DNA of 16,270 nt from the NCBI GenBank assembly GCA_964293585.1, contig CAXYYS010000046.1, positions 1 to 16,270 on the forward strand. Reading direction: 5' to 3'. This document shows, piece by piece, positions 1-6,157 of the stretch. Under the pieces are notes generated by a model. It ran no database searches. It was given only the letters and a program-made list of their open reading frames with translations, and was not told where the DNA came from. Every line of letters begins with the position of its first letter. The stretch's first letter is position 1. The translations under genes were made by a program, and so were the position numbers. The DNA comes from JAKVKY01 sp964293585. Its GTDB lineage: Bacteria; Bacillota; Negativicutes; Acidaminococcales; Acidaminococcaceae.

Positions 1-102
1 CGCCTCGCTCCGGCCGAGCACGCGGACCGTCCGGCCCGCCTCCAGCAGGGCGGGGGCGAGCAGTCCGCCGCTGTTGCCGGAGGCGCCGGTGACGGGCAGC
101 CG
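1..102 (-). other. Foreign-looking fragment of an NAD(P)-binding Rossmann (NmrA/SDR-like) protein
   Basis: Read on the minus strand these 102 bases are 34 open codons giving a beta strand, a nucleotide-binding loop T-G-A-S-G-N-S-G, a helix and a second beta strand (T-V-R-V-L-G-R), the usual N-terminus of NmrA-like or short-chain dehydrogenase proteins. Nearly every third base is G or C, much more extreme than in the neighbouring genes and typical of actinobacterial DNA. The fragment stops abruptly where in-frame MalQ sequence begins. No start or stop codon is present. It is most likely sequence from another organism joined during assembly or library construction; a real insertion into malQ is the less likely alternative. 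Confidence 0.75.
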
Positions 103-876
103 GCCTTAGCTGCAGGCGTGCCGCCGGATTATTTTGCCAAAGACGGCCAGTTGTGGGGCAATCCCTTGTACGACTGGGAAAAGTGTGCCGCAGAAGATTA
201 CCGCTGGTGGCGGCAGCGGTTTAAGACTTTAGCCTGCCTGACAGACGAGATCCGGGTGGATCATTTTCGGGGTCTGGCGGCCTGCTGGGGTGTACCCGCC
301 GGCGCTGAGACTGCCAGGAAAGGCGCCTGGTATCCGGGGCCGGGGGCGGAGTTATTGCACAAGGTGCAGGCAGATAACCCGGGCTTACAACTTTTGGCCG
401 AGGATCTGGGCCTGATCACCGCCGATGTGGAAGAGCTGCGCCACACGCTGGGACTGCCCGGCATGCAGGTTCTGCAGTTCCATCTGCGGGAGCAGGCGGA
501 CGGCTGGTTAAGCTTAAACACGCCGCCGGACTGCGTGGCCTATACCGGCACTCACGACAACAATACTTTGCGGGGCTGGCTGGAAGAAGAAGTGCCGCCC
601 TGTAACCGCAGCCGTTTGTGCCAGATGCTGGGGCTGCCGCTGTCAGCTACGACGGAAGCCATAGCCGCGGGACTGAGAGAGTATTTATACAGCCGCCGGG
701 CGGAGACGGTTATCCTGCCGGTGCAGGATGTACTGTTCCTGCCGGCAGGCTGCCGCATGAATACGCCGGGTCCGGGGGGCGCTGCCAACAGGAGCGGGCA
801 GCGGGCCCCGGAGCTGTTGACGCCGGCCCTGGCTGCCGGACTCCGGCAGCTGTGTAGCAGATACAGACGCTTGTAA
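103..876 (+). CDS. malQ: 4-alpha-glucanotransferase (amylomaltase), C-terminal half, 5' truncated
   Basis: Amylomaltase moves 1,4-alpha-glucan segments between maltodextrins in the cytoplasm (GH77). The visible 257 residues start at A-L-A-A-G-V-P-P-D-Y-F and contain the family landmarks: G-Q-L-W-G-N-P-L-Y-D-W, the nucleophile segment R-V-D-H-F-R-G, the acid/base segment A-E-D-L-G, and Y-T-G-T-H-D-N with the third catalytic Asp. The family is about 500 residues, so roughly the first 240 are missing; the break coincides with the foreign-looking bases 1-102, so there is no genuine start here and the GTG at 118 is internal. The C-terminus keeps R-M-N-T-P-G, but the usual N-W-x-W-R that follows reads N-R-S-G-Q-R, so both tryptophans are lost. 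This is either local divergence or early decay. No terminator follows, so read-through into the next gene is possible. Confidence 0.93.
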   Translation, partial: ALAAGVPPDYFAKDGQLWGNPLYDWEKCAAEDYRWWRQRFKTLACLTDEIRVDHFRGLAACWGVPAGAETARKGAWYPGPGAELLHKVQADNPGLQLLAEDLGLITADVEELRHTLGLPGMQVLQFHLREQADGWLSLNTPPDCVAYTGTHDNNTLRGWLEEEVPPCNRSRLCQMLGLPLSATTEAIAAGLREYLYSRRAETVILPVQDVLFLPAGCRMNTPGPGGAANRSGQRAPELLTPALAAGLRQLCSRYRRL

Positions 877-951
877 CCGTGGTTAAGCTGAGCAAGTCTT
901 GGTGACGGTGGCGGCGGTTAGTGGTGCTGGTTCCTGAAAGCAGGTGTACGT

Positions 952-2613
952 ATGTATGTCCAATATGTAAGAGTAAAAAATTATCGTTCGTTTACGGACG
1001 TAGCAATGACTTTTAACGAGCAGGCCAACTATCTGGTGGGCGAAAATTCCATCGGCAAGAGCAGCGTGCTCAGGCTGCTGTCCATGTTAGCTTCGGGCAC
1101 GGGCCTGGAAGAAACGGATTATGCGGACCCGTCCAAGCCGGTGGTGGTCATCGCTGCCATCGTGCTGCACGGCGAAGGGGAACGCTTTGTGGAGGAGCAG
1201 GACCGGCAGGAAAGCAAGGTGCGCCTGCGCTTTGAAAAGAAAGTGGAGGAAATCTGTCCCCGCCTGTACAACGACGAGAACGGCCAGATGCTGCCCCTGA
1301 ACCTGATCCGGCGCTTCCGCTACATTTTCCATTCCTCTGTGATGCCGGAACAGCATATCCTGACATCCCATGTGCACAAGCTGCTGGAAAGCCAGTTAAA
1401 AGCTTTGTGCGGCACGGAACTGGACCTGGTCCTGTCCAAAGAGTTGTGGGCCTTTGCCCAGCAGCAGGAACTCCACGGCAGCTATGACGCTTCCTATTAT
1501 ATGAACGTCCTGTATCTGTCCCGGCTCTTAAGCCGCGAAGACCGGCCCCTGGCCGACAACATGAAGTTCATTTCCATCGTGGCCTTAAAAATTATCGCCC
1601 AGGTGGAGCTCATGTACCACAGCCACGCGGTGCCGTTCAGCCACGGGCTGGTGCGGGGCACGGACGGCAAAATCTACCTGCCCCTCATCATCGCCATCGA
1701 TGAGCCGGAAATTCACCTGCAGCCTTATCTGCAGCGTTCTATTTTAACTTATTACAAACAGCTGCTCCGGAACGAGGACCCTGCCTTCTGCCAGCTGCTG
1801 CAAAAATTATTCCATGTCGACGGGCTGCAGGGCCAGCTCTTCATCGTTACTCATTCTACAGATTCCCTGGTGGATGACTACCGCAACATCGTCCGTTTTT
1901 ACCGGGACGAGCGCAACCAGGTTTGCGCAGCCTGCGGCGCCACTTTCCGGTTTAGCGAGGAAATCCAGAAACATTTGATCATGCACTTTCCCGAGATCAA
2001 GGAAGCGCTGTATTCCCGCAGTGTCATCATCGTGGAAGGGGAGACGGAGTACGGCTGTTTTAACCTGTTCGGCACTACGCTGGGCATCCGCTTCGACTAC
2101 TACGGCATCTGCCTCATCAACGCCCGGGGCGAAAGTTCCATCGGCAAGATCAGGACGCTGCTGCGTTCCTTTAAGATCCCGGTAGTCTGTCTGTACGACG
2201 CCGACGTGCGGGAGTTCAGGCAGCAGAACGATCCCTGCGTCTTCTTCACGGACCAGCTCTGTTTTGAGATGGACCTGGTGAGAGCCATGCTGGACCACGG
2301 CCGCCGCCGGTTGTTAGACGAGATCATTTTTAACGCGGGCGGGATGCCGGGACGGGCTACAGGGGACATGCTGCGCAAGGCCTGCCACAAGTTAAACAAG
2401 GACCGGGCGGAGTATCCGTCCTGCAATCTGGCTTCCGCCCAGCCGCGGCTGCCGGATAGTCTGTACGTGTATTATTTTGCCTGGCTGTACAGCAACAAAG
2501 GCGTGGTCCTGGGACGTCTGGTGGGAGCCAGCTTACGGGCGGATGAGATTCCGCCGGCCTTTGTGCGGGTCATCCAGGCGGCAGGCAGGTTAGCCAAGGT
2601 AAACAATAGATAA
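952..2613 (+). CDS. OLD-family ATP-dependent endonuclease (ATPase + TOPRIM) with a C2H2 zinc-finger pattern
   Basis: This is a 553-residue cytoplasmic ABC-type ATPase fused to a TOPRIM nuclease, the plan of Overcoming-Lysogenization-Defect proteins, many of which act in phage defence or DNA repair. Walker A is G-E-N-S-I-G-K-S at 30-37, Walker B L-I-I-A-I-D-E at 245-251, and a switch histidine lies in F-I-V-T-H-S at 297-302. The TOPRIM part has V-E-G-E-T-E at 361-366 and the metal-binding D-A-D at 416-418. Between them C325, C328, H341 and H345, with F332 and I338, match the classical C2H2 zinc-finger spacing exactly, which I do not know from this family. The ATG at 952 has an AGGTG ribosome site. 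The stop codon is embedded in the ribosome site of the next gene. No GajB-like helicase is adjacent, so it is better called a stand-alone OLD protein. The DNA target is unknown. Confidence 0.85.
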   Translation: MYVQYVRVKNYRSFTDVAMTFNEQANYLVGENSIGKSSVLRLLSMLASGTGLEETDYADPSKPVVVIAAIVLHGEGERFVEEQDRQESKVRLRFEKKVEEICPRLYNDENGQMLPLNLIRRFRYIFHSSVMPEQHILTSHVHKLLESQLKALCGTELDLVLSKELWAFAQQQELHGSYDASYYMNVLYLSRLLSREDRPLADNMKFISIVALKIIAQVELMYHSHAVPFSHGLVRGTDGKIYLPLIIAIDEPEIHLQPYLQRSILTYYKQLLRNEDPAFCQLLQKLFHVDGLQGQLFIVTHSTDSLVDDYRNIVRFYRDERNQVCAACGATFRFSEEIQKHLIMHFPEIKEALYSRSVIIVEGETEYGCFNLFGTTLGIRFDYYGICLINARGESSIGKIRTLLRSFKIPVVCLYDADVREFRQQNDPCVFFTDQLCFEMDLVRAMLDHGRRRLLDEIIFNAGGMPGRATGDMLRKACHKLNKDRAEYPSCNLASAQPRLPDSLYVYYFAWLYSNKGVVLGRLVGASLRADEIPPAFVRVIQAAGRLAKVNNR

Positions 2614-2626
2614 GGAGAATTTGGGA

Positions 2627-4024
2627 ATGCTATATACTAAAAAAGTTTTGACCAGGCTGTGTGTGGGCCTGGCGCTGCTGGGCAGCAGCTATACGCAAGT
2701 ACAGGCGGCGCCGGCTAAGGCGGCACCCCTGAGTCCGCAGGCCAAGGCGGCCCTGGATAAAGAGTTTGACGCCATGATAGGCAACAGCGGTACCAAGGTG
2801 CCGGGGCTGGGCGTGGTGGTTTATAAGGACGGCAAGAAAGTGTACAGCAAGTTTGCCGGCCGCCGCAAGATTAGCAGCAACCCGGCCTGGAACCAGCCGG
2901 TAACGCCGGATACCCGTTTCTGGGGCGCCAGCATCAGCAAGGAGTTTACCGGCTACAGCATCATGCAGCTGGTGGGCCAGGGCAAGCTGAAGCTGGACGG
3001 TGAAGCCGGTACCTACCTGGGCTTTAAGTTGCGCAATCCCAATTATCCCAATACCCCCATCACGGTGCGCATGCTCTTGTCCCATACCTCGTCCATCCGG
3101 GACGGCAACGAATCTTATTCTCTGCCGCCGTTTTACCGGCTGCAGTCTTATTTTACGCCGGGGTACGAATACTGGGACGGCGGTTCCCATTTTGCACCGC
3201 AGGGCCAGGCTCCGGGAGCTTACTTTGAATACTGCAATTTAAACTACGGCCTTTTAGCCACCATCATCGAAAAGGTGTCGGGCCAGCGTTTTGACTTATA
3301 CCAGAAGAACCACATCCTGAAAGACCTGGATATGCAGGCGGACTACGTGCCCGCCAACCTGGGCAAGGCGCAGTTTGCCAACCTGGGCAGCCCGTACCGC
3401 TGGAAAAACGGCGCCTGGGTGATCCAGACGGATGATTTTAAGGGTACACAGCCGCCGGCTAACTGTATCCGCGCCCATTATCCTCTGGTCAGCTCGCCTG
3501 TGACCTGGTTTAACTTAAAACGTTACAAACCGGGCAACAATGCCACTATTTTTGCACCCCAGGGCGGGCTGCGCGTTTCGTATAACGAGCTGGAACATAC
3601 CCTGCAGATGCTGCTGAACAAGGGACGCTATAACGGCAAACAGGTGGTTAAGCCCGAGCTGCTGCAGCAGATGCTGACGCCCCAGTGGCGCTATAATGCC
3701 GCGGCGAAGAACGGTGATAACTACGGCGGTTCCATCGAAGCCTACGGTTTGTCCCTGTATCCTTTGTTCGGAAACGGCACGTCCCGTCCCTGTAAGGATT
3801 ATGCCATTGATTTATGGGGCCACACCGGCGAAGCTTACGGCATGATGACCGGTGTCTTTCTGCGGCCGGGAACTCAGGATGGCTTCATCTACATGCTGAA
3901 CGGCACTGCCATTGACGAAAGCAGTGCGGCGGCGCTGGGTAAATACAGCGGTAACACCATCTGGGAAGAAGAAGTCATGAACACGGTGTGCAAGAATTTC
4001 TTTGCACCGCTAAAAAAACAATAA
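2627..4024 (+). CDS. Secreted serine hydrolase of the beta-lactamase (class C/PBP-like) family
   Basis: A 465-residue exported protein with the penicillin-binding/class C beta-lactamase fold. The ATG at 2627 is preferred over the TTG at 2621 because TAAGGAGA (2611-2618) lies 8 bases upstream. A signal peptide follows (K-K-V-L-T-R, a hydrophobic stretch, cleavage after V-Q-A near residue 27). The active-site motifs are S102-I-S-K105 (SxxK), Y202-C-N204 (YxN) and H399-T-G (KTG equivalent). Members include D-Ala-D-Ala carboxypeptidases, esterases and peptidases, so the substrate cannot be named; true antibiotic resistance is unlikely without an AmpC-type context. It starts 13 bases after the OLD gene with the ribosome site overlapping that gene's stop, which suggests translational coupling, and ends at a strong terminator. 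Confidence 0.87.
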   Translation: MLYTKKVLTRLCVGLALLGSSYTQVQAAPAKAAPLSPQAKAALDKEFDAMIGNSGTKVPGLGVVVYKDGKKVYSKFAGRRKISSNPAWNQPVTPDTRFWGASISKEFTGYSIMQLVGQGKLKLDGEAGTYLGFKLRNPNYPNTPITVRMLLSHTSSIRDGNESYSLPPFYRLQSYFTPGYEYWDGGSHFAPQGQAPGAYFEYCNLNYGLLATIIEKVSGQRFDLYQKNHILKDLDMQADYVPANLGKAQFANLGSPYRWKNGAWVIQTDDFKGTQPPANCIRAHYPLVSSPVTWFNLKRYKPGNNATIFAPQGGLRVSYNELEHTLQMLLNKGRYNGKQVVKPELLQQMLTPQWRYNAAAKNGDNYGGSIEAYGLSLYPLFGNGTSRPCKDYAIDLWGHTGEAYGMMTGVFLRPGTQDGFIYMLNGTAIDESSAAALGKYSGNTIWEEEVMNTVCKNFFAPLKKQ

Positions 4025-4027
4025 AAT

Positions 4028-4058
4028 AAAACACCCTGCCAGGCTGACAGGGTGTTTT
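4028..4058. terminator. Bidirectional intrinsic terminator between convergent genes
   Basis: A perfect 11-bp stem (4028-4038 with 4048-4058; G/C core CACCCTG/CAGGGTG) around a 9-base loop has an A run on one side and a T run on the other. It serves the plus-strand serine hydrolase and the minus-strand acetyltransferase. Confidence 0.92.
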
Positions 4059-4070
4059 TGTTTGAACTTT

Positions 4071-4661
4071 TTATTGAGGTGCAGAAAGTTTGGCTGCCGC
4101 CTGCTCCAGCAGCTCCCGGAGTTGTGCCTGGTCCAGGTTCGCGACGGACTGGACCGGCGCCGGATTATCCCGGGCAGGGAGCAGTTCTTTGGCCAGCCAG
4201 AGCACGTTCAGCCAGGCGTGATTTTTGAAGCCGTTCTGGGGAAAATCGCCGACCACCTTAAAGCCCAGCGCCTTGTGGAAAGCGATGCTGGGAGCGTTGG
4301 TGCCGGTGACCACGCCAAAGACCAGATTCAGTCCCTGCAACTGGCTGATCTTAAAGAGCAGCTCGTACAGGGTGCGGCCCAAACCGTGGCTGCGGTAGTT
4401 CCGGTCCAGATAGATGGACAGGTCGGCGCACCAGGAATAGGCAGCCCGTTCAAAGGCGCGGCTGGAATAGGCATAGCCCACGATGCGGCCATCTTCTTCG
4501 GCTACCAGGTAAGGATAGAAGGCGCCGATGCTGCGGATGCGCTCCGCAAATTCCTGCGGGCCGGGCAGCACGTACTCAAAGGTGATGGTAGTGTCGATGT
4601 ACTGGCTGTAAATCATTAGTAAGGCGTCCGTATCAGCTACGGTGGCAAAACGAATCTGCAT
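4071..4661 (-). CDS. GNAT N-acetyltransferase, phosphinothricin-acetyltransferase-like subfamily
   Basis: A 196-residue cytoplasmic acetyl-CoA-dependent acetyltransferase. The ATG at 4661 is chosen because AGGAGGGG lies just upstream; the open frame extends 21 codons further without a ribosome site. Features in order are an N-terminal I-R-F-A-T-V-A-D-T-D (first strand and helix), T-F-E-Y near residue 30, the acetyl-CoA motif R-S-H-G-L-G-R-T-L-Y, then N-A-P-S-I-A-F-H-K-A-L-G-F and G-F-K-N-H-A-W, all as in the PAT/YncA group. Members acetylate phosphinothricin, methionine sulfoximine or other amino acids, so the substrate remains open. A C-terminal tail of about 30 residues is Gln/Ala-rich and probably helical. 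It has its own AT-rich upstream region and ends at the shared terminator. Confidence 0.88.
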   Translation of the reverse strand: MQIRFATVADTDALLMIYSQYIDTTITFEYVLPGPQEFAERIRSIGAFYPYLVAEEDGRIVGYAYSSRAFERAAYSWCADLSIYLDRNYRSHGLGRTLYELLFKISQLQGLNLVFGVVTGTNAPSIAFHKALGFKVVGDFPQNGFKNHAWLNVLWLAKELLPARDNPAPVQSVANLDQAQLRELLEQAAAKLSAPQ

Positions 4662-4703
4662 GTCAATCCCCTCCTGCAAACACAAATAACCGGAAAAAAT
4701 ATA

Positions 4704-4755
4704 CAAGAACATTTTCGAGAACATTAACCAAGAATATTATCAAGAATACTATAAT
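4704..4755. repeat. Four-copy direct repeat (12-13 bp period), possible operator array
   Basis: Units start at 4704, 4716, 4729 and 4741 and read CAAGAACATTTT, CGAGAACATTAAC, CAAGAATATTAT and CAAGAATACTAT. The period is close to one helical turn, so a protein could bind side by side on one face of the DNA. The array lies 43 bases upstream of the acetyltransferase start and includes a plus-strand TATAAT in its last unit. A weak minus-strand promoter (TTAATG, 18 bases, TATATT) would lie inside it. The bound protein is unknown. Confidence 0.6.
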
Positions 4756-4761
4756 GAAGAA

Positions 4762-4818
4762 AATTTCAAGTTAAGAGAAGCAAGGTGAAGCTGCCGGAGA
4801 TATGCCGGCGGCTTTTTT
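4762..4818 (+). ncRNA. Candidate small RNA, or the end of an unrecognised plus-strand transcript
   Basis: A perfect TATAAT (4750-4755) is followed about 35 bases later by a strong plus-strand intrinsic terminator, although both flanking genes lie on the minus strand. The implied transcript is about 57 nt and its 3' end overlaps the last codons of the sialidase-like gene antisense. There is no good -35 element, so an activator binding the adjacent repeats would be needed. The only open frame is six codons (M-K-K-I-S-S). Confidence 0.35.
4788..4818 (+). terminator. Plus-strand intrinsic terminator with no annotated gene upstream
   Basis: Stem GCTGCCGG (4790-4797) with CCGGCGGC (4805-4812), extended by two A-T pairs, has a 7-base loop and is followed by six T on the plus strand. 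In the minus direction the hairpin is followed by TTCACCTTGC, a poor U tract, so it suits the minus-strand sialidase gene less well. Confidence 0.75.
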
Positions 4819-6157
4819 ACATCGGCCGGGCATTAAAACGCAGCTTGGCTAACTGCGATGGCGTAAAGGTGCGCACGGCGATGTTGGCCCGCTTGTAGGT
4901 ATACGAAACTACCAGGCTGCCGTCCTGCATGATGACCGCGGGATAAGAAAATTCCCGGGGACCGGTTTCCAGATCGCACATCTTGAACCAGCTGGTACCC
5001 TCGTTACGGGAATAGAGCAGGGACAAAGGCGAACGCTTGGTGCCGATGACCACGTCCACGATAGGATTGCACACCAGGTAGAGGATGCCGTTGTCCGGAT
5101 CCTGGACCAGGTCCAGCCCGCTGTTATTGTTGGGCAGGTCCGTGGGGTAAGCTTTGGTCCAGGTGCGGCCGTTATCTTTAGAATCGCTGCGGAAGATATG
5201 TCCCTCGCTGCTGCGGAGCAGCATGGACACTTGGTCGCTGAAGGGATCCTGCCAGAGTGAGGGCTGGATGACGCCACGTTTGGGCAGACCGGTGTCCGGC
5301 AAAGTTGATGCCTTGATAAAAGCAGTCTTGGTCCAGGTTTTACTCTGGTCATCGCTGTAATCCACATAGGCCCGCCAGGAGCCTTTTTCGCAGGAACCGG
5401 GGGCCAGGATGCGGCCGTTTTCCAGGGTCAGCAGCTTATTCTTGGAAGGGCCGCGGCCAAAATTTTTATCGTCAGATACCAGCTTGTGGGGGGCGCCCCA
5501 GGTCACACCGCCGTCTGCGGAATCCTGGACCAGGGTGGTCCATTTGCCGGGGCTGACGCCTTCCTTATACATCAGGGTTAAAATGTCCGGTGTCAGTTCG
5601 TACAGCACCGGGTTCCAGTGGGGGCGGCCGTCATTCCCGCTGACCTGCCGGGGCGTACTCCAGCTGCCGCCGGGAGCTTTGCGGCTCACCACGATGTGCA
5701 CGTCCTTGTGGCTTTCCCGGGAACCGCAAAATGCGGCGCAGACCAGGGTGCCATCGTCCAGGGCGGCCAGGGTGGAAGCATGGACCTGGCTCTTACCCAG
5801 AGGCAGGTCTTCGGCAAAGATACATTCCCGGGCCGGCACATCTTGCTCCGGACGGGCGCCGTATTTTTGCCGGGAAGGCAGGCGCTTAATTTTATGGTGG
5901 GAATCGTGGAAAGCATCCTTAATCCGGGCTTTGGCAGCCTGCACCTCCGGTTCTGATGGGGGAGCAGCTGGCGCTGACGTAGCTGACACCGTTGCTGCTG
6001 GCATGGGAGCGTGCACTTCGCCGTGGTTGGCAAGTGCAGCCCAGCAGGGGAGGGGCAACAGGCAGAGTCCCAAACTTAAGGTTAGCAGTTTTTTATTTAG
6101 TTTTGCTGATCTGGTCAGCCCAGGCAAAAAGTTCCGGTAGGTCATAGTCGCCGGCAT
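4817..6157 (-). CDS. Secreted BNR/Asp-box repeat protein, sialidase-like (BNR_2 type)
   Basis: A 446-residue exported beta-propeller protein. Four Asp boxes are visible: S-A-D-G-G-V-T-W (about residue 210), S-D-D-Q-S-K-T-W (265), S-K-D-N-G-R-T-W (323) and S-R-N-E-G-T-S-W (380). Other landmarks of this subfamily are H-A-S-T-L near the start of the propeller, H-W-N-P-V-L, I-Q-P-S-L, N-S-G-L-D and S-Y-P-A-V-I. I do not see the F/Y-R-I-P of classical sialidases, so 'sialidase' is a fold assignment and the sugar is unknown. The N-terminus has a basic stretch, a Leu-rich core and cleavage near C-W-A. The start is uncertain: ATG 6157 (preferred, GGGGGA upstream), ATG 6145 or TTG 6181. It overlaps the end of the tannase gene by 65 bases, so the two are translated from one message. 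Confidence 0.85.
   Translation of the reverse strand: MPATMTYRNFLPGLTRSAKLNKKLLTLSLGLCLLPLPCWAALANHGEVHAPMPAATVSATSAPAAPPSEPEVQAAKARIKDAFHDSHHKIKRLPSRQKYGARPEQDVPARECIFAEDLPLGKSQVHASTLAALDDGTLVCAAFCGSRESHKDVHIVVSRKAPGGSWSTPRQVSGNDGRPHWNPVLYELTPDILTLMYKEGVSPGKWTTLVQDSADGGVTWGAPHKLVSDDKNFGRGPSKNKLLTLENGRILAPGSCEKGSWRAYVDYSDDQSKTWTKTAFIKASTLPDTGLPKRGVIQPSLWQDPFSDQVSMLLRSSEGHIFRSDSKDNGRTWTKAYPTDLPNNNSGLDLVQDPDNGILYLVCNPIVDVVIGTKRSPLSLLYSRNEGTSWFKMCDLETGPREFSYPAVIMQDGSLVVSYTYKRANIAVRTFTPSQLAKLRFNARPM

Noticed and set aside
952..2613. Gabija GajA
   Set aside because: Same ATPase-TOPRIM plan and similar length, but no UvrD-like GajB helicase follows; the next gene is a secreted hydrolase.
2627..4024. 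Beta-lactam resistance gene
   Set aside because: The SxxK, YxN and HTG motifs are shared by many peptidases and esterases; nothing points to an antibiotic-hydrolysing AmpC.
4071..4661. Dedicated phosphinothricin resistance gene
   Set aside because: The subfamily is broad and most members have other or unknown amino-acid substrates.
4704..4755. CRISPR array or replication-origin iterons
   Set aside because: Repeats are too short and lack spacers for CRISPR; no replication gene or DnaA boxes are nearby.
4753..4773. Small gene starting M-K-K-I-S-S
   Set aside because: Six codons only and no ribosome site.
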